A DNA stretch of 64,000 bases from CAZVFX01 sp964626565 (GCA_964626565.1 CAZVFX010000015.1:18855-82854), one strand, 5' to 3'. Numbered from the stretch's first letter, positions 34,338 through 43,630 are shown. Notes: generated by a model from the sequence alone, not told the origin. Numbers and translations are program-made.

Positions 34338-34544
34338 TCACTGCTCAGCTTCGGCCTCTACAGCCTCCTCCGGAGCCACCGCGTCCGCCATCCCTTCCGA
34401 ATCGAATAGGTCCTCCTGGCCGGGGACAACCTCCCCCGGCACCGGATAAACCGGCCTGGTCCCGACGCGGGTGCACCCTGCCGTCAATAATCCAAGGGCC
34501 ACAAGGAAACCGCTAACCAACACTCTTCCACGCTGGAAATTCAT
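34338..34544 (-). CDS. Small lipoprotein, 68 aa
   Basis: The start is the ATG ending at 34544 with GGGAGGT upstream; an earlier in-frame ATG would add only eight residues. The signal peptide carries the lipobox LLTAGC followed by Thr. The mature part is about 40 residues, with a Pro-rich VYPVPGEVVPGQE stretch and an acidic C-terminus. It converges with the barrel gene, with two bases between stops. No family recognised. Confidence 0.6.
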   Translation of the reverse strand: MNFQRGRVLVSGFLVALGLLTAGCTRVGTRPVYPVPGEVVPGQEDLFDSEGMADAVAPEEAVEAEAEQ

Positions 34545-34615
34545 ACTCGGCAGACCTCCCGCGCCCATGATAAGGGAGTTAATTCCTACCGGTCAAACAT
34601 GTTCGGGGCGAATTT

Positions 34616-34644
34616 TTTACACCCCCTCGGTTCAAGGTTATCAT
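34616..34644 (+). promoter_or_regulatory. Sigma70-like promoter of the mla operon
   Basis: TTTACA (34616-34621) and TATCAT (34639-34644) with an ideal 17-bp spacer, 55 bp before the mlaE start. Confidence 0.55.
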
Positions 34645-34698
34645 CGACGGAGAGGCTGGTGGTGAGGTGTAGTGTGCGATTGAGGAGGTCGGCAGAAG

Positions 34699-35457
34699 GT
34701 GTTGGGATTCCTGCAGCCGGTAACCAGGTTCCTCGAGGAACTGGGCAGTACAACGCTCATGTTCTTCCAGGTGCTGTTCTGGACCTTTCGCCCCCCGTAC
34801 CGGGTGGGCCATTTCATGCGCGCCGCGGAGTTCGTGGGGGTGGGCTCTCTGTTTATCATCGTGCTCACCGGCAGTTTCGCCGGCGCGGTGATGGGGTTGC
34901 AGGGGATCTACGCCTTCGAGATCATCAAGATGGAGACCATGGTCGGTGGCAGTGTGGCGCTGACGCTGTCCCGGGAATTGAGCCCGGTCCTGGCTGCCTT
35001 GATGGTTACGGGCCGGGTCGGTTCGGCAATGGCCACCGAGATAGGCACCATGAGGGTAACGGAGCAGATCGACGCAATGGAAACCATGGCCGTCAACCCC
35101 ATACAGTACCTCATCGTGCCCCGCTTCTGGGCAACAGTCATCATGTTGCCGATCTTGTGCGTACTGTTTACCCTTGTAGGCATGGTGGGCTGCTACCTCG
35201 TGGCAGTCGTTTGGTTGGGAGTGGACGAAGGACAGTTCATGGCCAAAATTTCGGACTTCATGTACATCGAGGACCTCACCAGTGGGATTTTCAAAGCCGC
35301 GGTATTCGGCGGCACCCTGGCCATCATAGGTTGCACCAAGGGCTACAACGCCTCCGGCGGAGCCCGGGGCGTCGGCGCGGCTACCACCCAGGCGGTGGTG
35401 CTGGCGTCGGTGTTGATATTTGTGTTGGATTACCTGCTGACGGCGATGATGTTCTAG
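34699..35457 (+). CDS. mlaE: MlaE-family lipid ABC transporter permease
   Basis: The start is a GTG at 34699 with GAGGAGG at 34682-34688; the protein is 252 aa, a normal length for the family. An N-terminal helix and five or so membrane spans carry the family hallmarks: GSFAGAVMGLQG, LSRELSPVLAALMVTGRVGS and EIGTMRVTEQIDAMETMAVNP, the last being the coupling region that docks the ATPase. MlaE sits in the inner membrane and, with MlaF and MlaD, moves phospholipids between the inner and outer membranes. It is the first gene of a compact mlaE-mlaF-mlaD operon. No mlaA, mlaB or mlaC is present nearby. Confidence 0.93.
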   Translation: MLGFLQPVTRFLEELGSTTLMFFQVLFWTFRPPYRVGHFMRAAEFVGVGSLFIIVLTGSFAGAVMGLQGIYAFEIIKMETMVGGSVALTLSRELSPVLAALMVTGRVGSAMATEIGTMRVTEQIDAMETMAVNPIQYLIVPRFWATVIMLPILCVLFTLVGMVGCYLVAVVWLGVDEGQFMAKISDFMYIEDLTSGIFKAAVFGGTLAIIGCTKGYNASGGARGVGAATTQAVVLASVLIFVLDYLLTAMMF

Positions 35458-35481
35458 CCGTCGAGGAGTTGCCGCGAGCCA

Positions 35482-36261
35482 ATGGCTTCGGACCCGATAG
35501 TCGAAGTAGACGGAGTGCGCAAGAGCTTCGGCGCCAACCACGTGCTGAAAGGCGTGGATCTGGTGGTGGAGCGCGGACTGATCACCACCATCATAGGTGG
35601 TTCGGGGTCGGGAAAATCGGTGCTCGTGAAGCATATCATCGGCCTCTTGAAGGCTGACGAGGGGAGAATCTTGTTCGAGGGGGAAGACATAACGCCCATG
35701 GGATCTACTGCGTTGGCAGGAGTGCGCCGTCACTTCGGTATGCTGTTCCAGCATTCAGCGCTATTCGACTCCATGAACGTAGCCGAAAACGTCGCCTTTC
35801 CTCTCGTCGAGCACACCAAGAAATCTCGCAAGGAGATCTCCGGAATCGTGTCGGAAAAACTGGACCTCCTGGGCCTTCACGGCGTCGAGAAGCTGTTCCC
35901 AAACGAGCTTTCCGGGGGAATGCGCAAGCGCGTCGCCCTGGCCCGGGCCATCGTTCTCAACCCCCAGGTGATCATCTATGATGAACCGACCACCGGGCTG
36001 GATCCGATCATGACGCTAAACGTGGACAAGATGATCAAAGAAGCACAGGAGAAATTGCAGGTGACTTCCGTGGTGATCAGTCACGACATGGCGTCCACTT
36101 TCCGCATCTCAGACCGGATCGCAATGATTCACGATGGCACCATCGAGGAGTACGGCACGCCGGACGTCATCGTCAACAGCGAGCAGAGCCACGTGAAAGA
36201 ATTCCTCTCGGCTTCCTCAAGCCCCGTCGACGACCGGCCGGCCGCAGGAGGAAACGCATGA
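35482..36261 (+). CDS. mlaF: MlaF-family ABC transporter ATPase
   Basis: 259 aa. Walker A is GGSGSGKS (residues about 38-45), the signature motif is LSGGMRKRVALARA and Walker B with the catalytic Glu is VIIYDEPTTGLDP, followed by an H-loop in VVISHDMAST. The MRKRVALAR signature is typical of the MlaF/Ttg2A group. It powers lipid movement through the MlaE permease on the cytoplasmic face. It follows mlaE by 24 bp and overlaps mlaD by 4 bp (ATGA), showing translational coupling. Confidence 0.95.
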   Translation: MASDPIVEVDGVRKSFGANHVLKGVDLVVERGLITTIIGGSGSGKSVLVKHIIGLLKADEGRILFEGEDITPMGSTALAGVRRHFGMLFQHSALFDSMNVAENVAFPLVEHTKKSRKEISGIVSEKLDLLGLHGVEKLFPNELSGGMRKRVALARAIVLNPQVIIYDEPTTGLDPIMTLNVDKMIKEAQEKLQVTSVVISHDMASTFRISDRIAMIHDGTIEEYGTPDVIVNSEQSHVKEFLSASSSPVDDRPAAGGNA

Positions 36262-38057
36262 GCCTCAAGGCAATACGCGCCCCCGTGCTCGTCGGCCTGG
36301 TGGTTCTAGGAGGCATTGCCGGCCTCATCTATATGGTAAGCGTGATCAAGTCCACCACTTTCGCGGGCCCCGACACCTACTCTGTGCACGCCATTTTCGA
36401 GGACGTCACCGGGGTGGTGGAGGGTTCCAACGTGACCCTGGTGGGAATCCCGGTGGGAATCATCGAGAAGATCAGCAGAGTGGAAACTGAAGAAGGAGTG
36501 CGGGCGAGAGTAGATATCCGACTCTCCAACGACGTCGAGCTTCACACGGGAATCATCAAGGAGGGACGGCTGGTGGGCGCGGCCACGGTGATCCGGAAGC
36601 AGTCCTCCATCCTCGGGGACTACTACTTGTCCATTGTGCCGGGATTGTACGGCGACAAACTGGCGGAAGGGGAGCAGATCCCGGTGGTAATTGGAACCAG
36701 CGGCGTGGATGCACTGTTCGAGCAGATGGGCCAGTGGAGCCAACTCTACCCGCGCCTCGACGGTATCCTCAAGAACGTGGAAGATATCAGCGCGGGCCTG
36801 GCCACCGCCTTGGGGGGCGAAGAGCAGGGCAGGACCCTAAGCGAGATCGTCGCCAACCTCAAAGACGTGAGCGTCGAGATAAAGGAGATCGCCGAGCGAG
36901 CTAACACCATCTCGACGGAGGTGGAGAAGATCGTCGAGGAAGGGACTATTGCCACCGTCGCCGCCAACATTGAGGCTACCAGTTCCGATGCACGGGAAAT
37001 AGCGGACAAGCTCAACCGCATCGTCTCGGCGGGCAACGTAGAAGAGTTGATCAACAACCTGGCCAAGACATCCGAGGAGTTGAGCCGGTTCGGCCAGGAA
37101 CTGAGCGAGCTGGTGGAGAAGGGGATAGCGCCGCGCATATCTCAGCTCAATCGTATCTTCCAGAATTTCGAGCGCTTCTCCCGCACCATCGCCAACCTCG
37201 CGGATTCGCACGGGGAAGGGCTGTCAGCCACCCTGAAGAACTTCAACACATTTTCCGAGAAGATTGTGGGGCTGGTCACCACAACCGGCACCGAGGTTGA
37301 AGCCACTATCGGGTCGATGCGGGGCACCCTCGACACCGCCCAGCTTTCCCTGCGCAAGCTTGATGAGACCCTTGAAAATGTCCGCACCATCACCACGGAC
37401 ATGAGAGAAGGAAAGGGCACTATCGGGCGGCTGCTCACCGACGACAGGCTGGTGGAAGAGGTTGAGGAGGTAATCTCCGACACCAAGGAGTTCGTGAAGA
37501 GCTACACACTGATGCAGACCGAGGTGCAACTAGCGTCCTCATACTTCATCCAGGAAGAGGCGGCCAAGAACGTCTTCTCCATCAAGTTCAAGCCCAAGGT
37601 CGACAAGTACTACCTCCTTCAGATCGTCGACGACCCCCGCGGGTACACTCTGGACAAGCACGTGGTCACGGAGACCAACGACCCCAACCTGCCCCCGGTG
37701 GTCAAGGAGCGCATCGAGACTACCTCCCATGCCCTGAAGCTATCGTTCCAATTCGCCAAGCGGTTCTACTTCATGACGGGCCGTTTCGGCATTATGGAAA
37801 ACACGGGCGGCCTCGGCCTCGACTTCGGCTTCTTCAGGGACAGGTTGAGCTTCCAGTTCGATCTGTTCGACTTTACCATGGACGAAAACCCGCGGCTGCG
37901 CAGCCAGATTGAGTGGGAGATTATGAAGCACTTCTTCATCGCCGGCGGCGGGGACGATCTGCTCAACGACGCCTATCGGGACTACTACTTCTCCGCCGGC
38001 ATTCGATTCACGGACGAGGACCTCAAGGCGCTGCTCCTCGCCTCGCCCCCCTTATGA
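36258..38057 (+). CDS. mlaD: MCE-domain (MlaD-like) protein with long helix and C-terminal barrel-like domain
   Basis: 599 aa, far longer than the roughly 180-aa E. coli MlaD. The start has GCAGGAGGAAACGC upstream and overlaps the mlaF stop. Residues about 8-30 are a single transmembrane anchor. Residues about 40-145 are one MCE domain (FEDVTGVVEGSNVTLVGIPVG). Residues about 170-420 are helical and rich in Glu, Ile and Ala heptads, as in a coiled coil. Residues about 425-590 turn into alternating strands (FYFMTGRFGIMENTGGLGLDFGFF, DYYFSAGIRFTDEDL). This order matches the trans-envelope MlaD described for the diderm Firmicute Veillonella, where one protein reaches from the inner membrane to an outer-membrane barrel. 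The lack of MlaA and MlaC genes here fits that model. Confidence 0.85.
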   Translation: MSLKAIRAPVLVGLVVLGGIAGLIYMVSVIKSTTFAGPDTYSVHAIFEDVTGVVEGSNVTLVGIPVGIIEKISRVETEEGVRARVDIRLSNDVELHTGIIKEGRLVGAATVIRKQSSILGDYYLSIVPGLYGDKLAEGEQIPVVIGTSGVDALFEQMGQWSQLYPRLDGILKNVEDISAGLATALGGEEQGRTLSEIVANLKDVSVEIKEIAERANTISTEVEKIVEEGTIATVAANIEATSSDAREIADKLNRIVSAGNVEELINNLAKTSEELSRFGQELSELVEKGIAPRISQLNRIFQNFERFSRTIANLADSHGEGLSATLKNFNTFSEKIVGLVTTTGTEVEATIGSMRGTLDTAQLSLRKLDETLENVRTITTDMREGKGTIGRLLTDDRLVEEVEEVISDTKEFVKSYTLMQTEVQLASSYFIQEEAAKNVFSIKFKPKVDKYYLLQIVDDPRGYTLDKHVVTETNDPNLPPVVKERIETTSHALKLSFQFAKRFYFMTGRFGIMENTGGLGLDFGFFRDRLSFQFDLFDFTMDENPRLRSQIEWEIMKHFFIAGGGDDLLNDAYRDYYFSAGIRFTDEDLKALLLASPPL

Positions 38058-38083
38058 TTTTCCTGAGAAGTTAGAACCGGACG

Positions 38084-38776
38084 CTATTTCTTTTTGACAA
38101 CCGCGGTGAGGTTGACCTTGCCGTTTTTCTCGATAATGCGCAGCATGAGGCCGTCCTTTTTGACGTGGTCCACAATGCGCTTGACGCTCTTCTCGACGAG
38201 GCTGCGGGTCACTTTCTCGGTAGGCTCACCAGCCCTCTTCTTTTCGGCGACAAAGCGCTCATAGAGCGCCTCGACTTCGTCAGGACTGAACTCATTGCGC
38301 GGCGGCGCACTCTCCGCACCCTCTCCCGGCTTGTCCCGCTGGCGAAATCTGCGCCGCCGGGACTGTAGCGATTGAGCCGGAGCGAACCGTTGATCTCCGT
38401 CCCCAATCCTGGTTTTCTCGCCGTCACCCGGGGCCGTCCCGGCCATGCCCGCAACCCCCCGGCGAATGCGGCCGTCCTCGATCAGCCTTACAATCCGGTC
38501 CCAGTAGCTGCAGTACGACACAAATCGCTGCTGGAGGCTTCTGAAACGGAACTTCAGCACGGTGGAGCCGCGATTGCCGATTACCGACCGGCGCAGGATT
38601 TTGGACACGACTGCCCGCTGTTGCTGGGGCTCCAGGCGTTCAATACCCATGAAGTACTGATCGTACAAGACCCTGAGTCTCGAAATCCGGTTGTCCAGAT
38701 CTTCCAGTTCGATGAAGTACTTTTCTTTCTCGGCCTCGGACGCCTTGTACTTGCTCATCCCCTTGTCGGCAGCCAT
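38084..38776 (-). CDS. MXAN_5187-like conserved protein
   Basis: 230 aa; the ATG ending at 38776 is supported by GAGGGGAAGAG upstream, though an internal Met six residues later is possible. Residues about 25-100 read as a helical domain (LRVLYDQYFMGIERLEPQQQR, then VLKFRFRSLQQRFVSYCSYWDR). A disordered, basic and Pro/Gly-rich linker follows. Residues about 165-230 form a C-terminal domain with EVEALYERFV and LMLRIIEKNGKVNLTAVVKKK. Both parts resemble the MXAN_5187 family of myxobacteria; this is from memory of the family and not from a search. Role unknown; no signal peptide, so cytoplasmic. It converges with mlaD. Confidence 0.6.
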   Translation of the reverse strand: MAADKGMSKYKASEAEKEKYFIELEDLDNRISRLRVLYDQYFMGIERLEPQQQRAVVSKILRRSVIGNRGSTVLKFRFRSLQQRFVSYCSYWDRIVRLIEDGRIRRGVAGMAGTAPGDGEKTRIGDGDQRFAPAQSLQSRRRRFRQRDKPGEGAESAPPRNEFSPDEVEALYERFVAEKKRAGEPTEKVTRSLVEKSVKRIVDHVKKDGLMLRIIEKNGKVNLTAVVKKK

Positions 38777-38861
38777 CTCTTCCCCTCTTTCGCCAAGGAC
38801 AATACCACAAAGGCCGCCCGCGGTTAACAGTTTCCCTTCCCGCCTGTTCTAAAAGATATGC

Positions 38862-38890
38862 TTGCCTTGTTAATGACGCCGTGCTATATA
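38862..38890 (+). promoter_or_regulatory. Sigma70-like promoter of the DUF507 gene
   Basis: TTGCCT (38862-38867) and TATATA (38885-38890) with a 17-bp spacer, 31 bp before the ATG. Confidence 0.5.
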
Positions 38891-38921
38891 AATCCGGCTT
38901 TTCAGTATGGGGGGTGGATCC

Positions 38922-39446
38922 ATGAGAATCTATCGGGGAAGAATCGAGCCCGCCGCAATGGATATAGCGAAGGCACTCATCAAGAAGGAAATGATCGAAG
39001 TGCCCCAGGAGCTGATCGACGAAGTCCAGAAAGATCTGGAGTCGGTGCTCTTCGAGTACCAGCGGATGGAGCGGGAAATCAACGAACGCGCCAAGGACCT
39101 TATCGCCAAGCGGGGGCTCACCTATTCCAGTATCGGCAAGCTGAAGCGGGCGCTGGCCCAGGAGAAGAGCTTCAAAATCGATGACGAGGCTCTCGATTAC
39201 GTGGTGGAACAGATGATCGAGATCATGTTCAGCAGCCAGCACGTTGAAGAGGTCTTCGGAGAAGACCACGAGATCAACCGCATCATCGCACCGATCCTCA
39301 GAAAGCACATGTCCATCGATGACGACCTCGACAAGGAAGTGCGCCAGAAGATCAAGCATCTTCAGGACGCTGAGGGCACCATGAACTGGGAGTTCGAGTA
39401 CAGCCGGGTCAAAGCCGACCTGGAGCGCCTAAAGAAGCTGAAATAA
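38922..39446 (+). CDS. DUF507 family protein
   Basis: 174 aa from the ATG at 38922 (GGGGGGTGG upstream); starting five codons earlier is less likely because the family begins MRxYRGxI. It has two similar halves, each a helical DUF507 unit with an EYxRxEREIxERAKDL-type segment (first half residues about 5-65) and a second helical half (80-174). DUF507 is a small cytoplasmic family of unknown role, common in Deltaproteobacteria and Aquificota. It stands alone with its own promoter. Confidence 0.85.
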   Translation: MRIYRGRIEPAAMDIAKALIKKEMIEVPQELIDEVQKDLESVLFEYQRMEREINERAKDLIAKRGLTYSSIGKLKRALAQEKSFKIDDEALDYVVEQMIEIMFSSQHVEEVFGEDHEINRIIAPILRKHMSIDDDLDKEVRQKIKHLQDAEGTMNWEFEYSRVKADLERLKKLK

Positions 39447-39526
39447 CCCACCCCCTTGCTTTGCCCAACAAAGACAATTACATTAGTCTGACGCTATGAA
39501 AATCACCTTACGGGGAGGAGGAAGAA

Positions 39527-40975
39527 ATGAGCGCTTTTGACGGACTGGAACCAGCGGTAGTCTGGAAGAACTTTGAAGCGATAACCAAGGTACCGAGACC
39601 TTCGGGCCACGAGGAGAAACTGGCCGCCTACCTGGCGAGTTGGGCCGAGGAGCGCGGGTTCACCTGGGCCAGGGACGACGTGGGCAACCTGGTGATCAGG
39701 GTTCCGGCTACCCCGGGTAAGGAGAATGTACCCACCGTAGTGCTCCAGGGTCACCTTGACATGGTGTGCGAAAAGAACAACGACGTGGAATTCGATTTCA
39801 TGAACGAGGGGATCCGGGTCGTTCGGGACGGCGACTGGCTCAAGGCCGACGGCACTACTCTAGGTGCTGACAACGGCATCGGTTTGGCCATGAGCATGGC
39901 CGTAGCCGAGGACCCGGACGCGGCCCACGGCCCGCTGGAACTGCTCGCGACCGTCGAAGAAGAAACCGGCCTTACCGGGGCCACCAGCCTGCAGCCCGGA
40001 TTTGTCCAAGGCAGAAAGCTGATTAATATCGACTCGGAAGAGGAAGGATACATCTTCGCCGGATGTGCCGGCGGTGCGGACAGCGAATGCGTCTTTCCCG
40101 TCCGCCTGGAGGCTATTGCCGCCGGGAGTCAGGCGGTGTCCATCACCGTAAAAGGTCTCGCCGGCGGGCACTCAGGCCTTGCCATCCACGAAAACCGCGC
40201 CAACGCTGTTAAGCTGACGGCCGCTCTGCTGAAAGCAGTGGCCGACAACCTTGAAGTGCGGGTGGCGGATTTCGACGGCGGCGACAAACACAACGCCATC
40301 CCTCGTGAAGCGACTGCGGTGGTGGTAGGAGCCGCAGGCTTGAAGGAGACGGCTTTGGCCAAGGCGGAGGAGCTGAAACCGCTCTTCGTGCAGGAATACG
40401 GACAGACCGACCCCAATCTCACCATTGAGATCTCGGATGCGACTGCCCAGCAGGCGATTTCCGCCGCGGATACCGGCCGGCTGGTAGATCTGATCCTGGC
40501 GCTCCCCCACGGCGTGGACGCCATGAGCAAGGACATCCCCGGACTGGTCGAAAGCTCAACCAACGTTGCCAGCATCAAATGGACTGACAGCGAGGCCAAG
40601 TTGCTGAATTCGAGCCGCAGCTCCGTAGACCCCGCCATCGACCGGATCCGGCAACAGATTGCTGCCGCAACCCGGCTCGCAGGCGCCGAACCGGTCATGC
40701 ACGAAGGCTATCCCGGATGGCAACCCAACATGGCCTCCGAGTTGCTGGCTTTCGCGCGCAATGTCTACGAGCAAACCACGGGCAAGTCGGCCGATATCAC
40801 CGCCATTCACGCCGGCCTGGAATGCGGCATTATCGGGGAGAAATACCCCGGCATGGATATGATCTCTGCTGGTCCCGATATGTTCGATGTGCACTCACCG
40901 GACGAACGGCTGTCCATCTCGTCCACCGCGCGCTTCTATCCCTTCCTGAAAGCTCTGCTGGATGCCGTAGAATAG
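39527..40975 (+). CDS. pepD: Aminoacyl-histidine dipeptidase (peptidase D, M20C)
   Basis: 482 aa, the usual PepD length, with GGGGAGGAGGAAG before the ATG. Metal-binding and catalytic residues of the M20 fold are all visible: His76 and Asp78 in QGHLDMVCEKN, Asp115 in LGADNGIG, Glu145/Glu146 in VEEETGLTG, an Asp in NIDSEEEGYIF, and the late His in DMFDVHSPDERLSI. The dimerisation (lid) domain lies between about residues 185 and 390. The enzyme is a cytoplasmic zinc dipeptidase that cleaves carnosine-like and other unspecific dipeptides. It probably serves peptide recycling. It ends 18 bp from the convergent Rrf2 gene. Confidence 0.93.
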   Translation: MSAFDGLEPAVVWKNFEAITKVPRPSGHEEKLAAYLASWAEERGFTWARDDVGNLVIRVPATPGKENVPTVVLQGHLDMVCEKNNDVEFDFMNEGIRVVRDGDWLKADGTTLGADNGIGLAMSMAVAEDPDAAHGPLELLATVEEETGLTGATSLQPGFVQGRKLINIDSEEEGYIFAGCAGGADSECVFPVRLEAIAAGSQAVSITVKGLAGGHSGLAIHENRANAVKLTAALLKAVADNLEVRVADFDGGDKHNAIPREATAVVVGAAGLKETALAKAEELKPLFVQEYGQTDPNLTIEISDATAQQAISAADTGRLVDLILALPHGVDAMSKDIPGLVESSTNVASIKWTDSEAKLLNSSRSSVDPAIDRIRQQIAAATRLAGAEPVMHEGYPGWQPNMASELLAFARNVYEQTTGKSADITAIHAGLECGIIGEKYPGMDMISAGPDMFDVHSPDERLSISSTARFYPFLKALLDAVE

Positions 40976-40993
40976 TACGTCGGAAGAAACCGG

Positions 40994-41437
40994 TCAGATA
41001 TAGTACATCATCGAGGTGCGTTCAGCCTTCTCACGCTTCCTCTCCACCAACTGCTGGATAGTGACCGACTGAAGGAATTCGGTCATGAGAGTGGACAGTT
41101 CAGCCCACAATTCGGTGGTAGGGCATTGGGCGAGTTGCCCGCAATGACGATCCTCGCTCTTGCAGTCAACCAGGCACAAGGGACCCTCAAGGCCCTGAAA
41201 GACGTCAGCCACCGTAATCGACGAGGCGGCGCGAGTAATGAGGAAACCACCTCCCGCACCCCGGCTGCTGCTCACAATACCCGCAGCCTTCAGCCGGGCA
41301 AAAATGGCGTCAAGGTACTTGCGGGAAATGCCCTGCTTCTTTGCGATGGAGTCCAGGAGGACAGGAGATTCCTGCTGCACGTCGGCCAACTCCACAAGGG
41401 CGCGAACTCCGTATCTGACTCTGGTTGATAGCTTCAT
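40994..41437 (-). CDS. Rrf2 family transcriptional regulator, IscR-like
   Basis: 147 aa. Residues 1-60 are a winged helix (MKLSTRVRYGVRALVELA, then the recognition region GISRKYLDAIFARLKAAGIV and wing RGAGGGF). A cysteine cluster follows at about residues 87-104 (CLVDC, then HC and QC) that could bind an iron-sulfur cluster, as in IscR and related sensors. No isc or suf genes are in the window, so the target is unknown; autoregulation is common in the family. It has its own strong promoter and stands between pepD and prfA. Confidence 0.85.
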   Translation of the reverse strand: MKLSTRVRYGVRALVELADVQQESPVLLDSIAKKQGISRKYLDAIFARLKAAGIVSSSRGAGGGFLITRAASSITVADVFQGLEGPLCLVDCKSEDRHCGQLAQCPTTELWAELSTLMTEFLQSVTIQQLVERKREKAERTSMMYYI

Positions 41438-41472
41438 GATGCCTCCCGCATATCAGGCCTGCCGCCGCGTAG

Positions 41473-41502
41473 AATATAGTTAGCCTTTAGAGCCTATGTC
41501 AA
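41473..41502 (-). promoter_or_regulatory. Sigma70-like promoter of the Rrf2 gene
   Basis: On the minus strand, a perfect TTGACA (41497-41502) and TATATT (41473-41478) with an 18-bp spacer, about 36 bp before the ATG. Confidence 0.6.
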
Positions 41503-41522
41503 GGAAATACACGGATGGGCTA

Positions 41523-42596
41523 TCAGTCGTCAGTCCGCTGGGCCTTCAGAGATTCGGCCTGAAAATAGGTCTGCAGGCTGGAGATAACCCCCCCCATGTC
41601 GCCCTCAACGATCAGGTCCAGCTTGTACAGGGTCAGGCCGATGCGGTGGTCAGTCAGCCGATTCTGAGGGAAGTTATAGGTGCGGATGCGCTCGCTGCGG
41701 TCCCCTGAGCCAACCTGGGCCCGGCGGTTCTCGCTCTGTTCGCGGGCCTGCTGCTCGATCTCCTGCTCCAACAACTTGGCCCGCAGGATCTTCATCGCCT
41801 TGGCCCGGTTCTTATGCTGCGACCGCTCATCCTGGCAGGTCACCACCAGACCCGAGGGGATGTGAGTGATACGGATGGCCGAATCGGTGACGTTGACGTG
41901 CTGACCGCCCGCACCGCTCGCCCTGTACGTGTCGATCTTCAGGTCCGATTCCACCACCTCCACGTCGACCTCTTCCGCCTCTGCCAGAATGGCCACGGTA
42001 ACTGCCGACGTGTGGATGCGTCCCTGGGCCTCGGTTTCCGGGACCCGCTGAACCCGGTGCACACCACTTTCATATTTGAGGTGGCTGTAGACCCGCTGTC
42101 CGGAAATGAGCGCAGCCAACTCCTTGACCCCGCCCAGTTCGGTGACGTTGGAACTCATTACCTCGACCTTCCATTTCTTCTTCTCCGCGAAGCGGGAGTA
42201 CATCCGGAAAAGATCGGCGCCAAACAGGGCCGCTTCGTCGCCGCCGGTCCCGGCACGGATCTCCAGAATGATATTCTTCTCGTCCAGGGGGTCCTTGGGC
42301 AGCAGCAGAAACTGCAGCTTCTCTTCAATCGCGGTCTGCCGGGGCCGCAACACCGCCAGTTCCTCTTTTGCCAGTTCCCTCATCTCGGAATCGCTGTCTT
42401 CCAGCATCTCTACTCCCTCAGCGATCTGCTGAAGGATCTGCTCATACTCCCGGAAAGTCTCCACGATGGGAGTCAGGGCCGCGTATTCCTTGGCCACACT
42501 GGCGTATTGCCGGCGATCACCGATCACTTGAGGATCCAGCATCTGGCGGCCCAGATCCTCGTGCCGGTCAACGACTTCGGTCAGTTTCTGAAACAT
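41523..42596 (-). CDS. prfA: Peptide chain release factor 1
   Basis: 357 aa, standard for RF1. The GGQ motif that triggers peptide release is in SGAGGQHVNVTDSAI (residues about 228-242), preceded by domain 2 and the VHRVQRVPETE strand; the GRIHTSAVTVAIL segment fits RF1 over RF2. The N-terminal helical domain is intact. It terminates translation at UAA and UAG codons. Its start shares one base with the DUF1385 stop (TGATG), so it is translationally coupled, and it closes the rho-rpmE-DUF1385-prfA operon. The usual partner gene prmC (methyltransferase for the GGQ Gln) does not follow. Confidence 0.95.
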   Translation of the reverse strand: MFQKLTEVVDRHEDLGRQMLDPQVIGDRRQYASVAKEYAALTPIVETFREYEQILQQIAEGVEMLEDSDSEMRELAKEELAVLRPRQTAIEEKLQFLLLPKDPLDEKNIILEIRAGTGGDEAALFGADLFRMYSRFAEKKKWKVEVMSSNVTELGGVKELAALISGQRVYSHLKYESGVHRVQRVPETEAQGRIHTSAVTVAILAEAEEVDVEVVESDLKIDTYRASGAGGQHVNVTDSAIRITHIPSGLVVTCQDERSQHKNRAKAMKILRAKLLEQEIEQQAREQSENRRAQVGSGDRSERIRTYNFPQNRLTDHRIGLTLYKLDLIVEGDMGGVISSLQTYFQAESLKAQRTDD

Positions 42597-43630
42597 CAGG
42601 AAGCCTCCACGCTCCCGAGATAGCCGGCAAAAGACTCGAACTCCTCCTGCTTCTCTTCTACCTCGCCGGAATCTGACTCGTCAAATCTCCTCTCCGAGTC
42701 GATGACCGTCTTGAGGCTGGCGATGGCGACCTCCAGCATGCCGTCGTCCGGCTCGCGGGTGGTGATCTTCTGCGTCATCATGCCGGGCCACACGAAGAAC
42801 TTCAGCACCGGATTATCCGCGCGGCGCCCGGCCAGGCGGATCAACTCGTACGCACTGCCTGCAATGGGCATCAAGAGGAACAGCTTGACCACCACAAAAA
42901 ATGCTTGATTCACCAACGTCAGGTCGCTTATGGGCGGGATAAAAGGGAAGACCATGGTGAAGACGAGGACTGCCGCCAGCAGCACTATCAGCAGAAACGA
43001 AGTACCGCACCGGGGATGGAGGGTACTGTACTTGCGCACGTTCTCCAACGTCAGTTCCTCGCCCCGCTCGTGCGCGTAGATGCTTTTGTGCTCAGCACCG
43101 TGATACATGAAGACGCGCTTGATATCGGGCAACAACGAAATGGCGAACACATATCCGATGAAGATGGCCAGTTTGATAACACCGTCAACAATGTGAAACC
43201 AGAACGTCCGGCCGGTGGTCAACGTCTCCGCACCGACGACTTTGCCAAGGCCCCAGGTAAGGAAATGCGGCAGCGCCGCGAACAGCCCCAGCGCCAACAG
43301 TACTGCAATCCCCACGGTAACCCACAAGGAAGCCGGGGTTTCCCGTATCGGACCCCCTTCCTTGCCCGCGGCCTTAGCCTCGTGACTCTCCAGAACCATG
43401 GCGGAGAAATTCAGCGCGGAAATGCCATTGTGCAACGATTCGCCTAATACCAGCACTCCCCGAAAGAACGGCCAGCGCAAGAACTTCCACCGCGTGGCCA
43501 GGGAGATCCACCTTCGCTGGCGCACCACAAGGCCGCCCTCAGGAGATCGCACCACTACAGCCAGGCAGTGAGGAGAGCGCATCATCACTCCCTCGATTAC
43601 CGCCTGTCCGCCTACTTGCAGCTTTTCCAT
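42596..43630 (-). CDS. DUF1385 family membrane protein
   Basis: 344 aa. The N-terminus has the family-defining GGQAVIEGVMMRSP. About five hydrophobic spans follow between residues 90 and 260. A conserved MYHGAEHKSIYAHE segment carries two His that look like a metal site, and HPRCGTSFL follows it. The C-terminal 60 residues are acidic and cytoplasmic. The family is widespread and often lies between rpmE and prfA, as here, but its function is unknown. Inner membrane. Confidence 0.9.
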   Translation of the reverse strand: MEKLQVGGQAVIEGVMMRSPHCLAVVVRSPEGGLVVRQRRWISLATRWKFLRWPFFRGVLVLGESLHNGISALNFSAMVLESHEAKAAGKEGGPIRETPASLWVTVGIAVLLALGLFAALPHFLTWGLGKVVGAETLTTGRTFWFHIVDGVIKLAIFIGYVFAISLLPDIKRVFMYHGAEHKSIYAHERGEELTLENVRKYSTLHPRCGTSFLLIVLLAAVLVFTMVFPFIPPISDLTLVNQAFFVVVKLFLLMPIAGSAYELIRLAGRRADNPVLKFFVWPGMMTQKITTREPDDGMLEVAIASLKTVIDSERRFDESDSGEVEEKQEEFESFAGYLGSVEAS

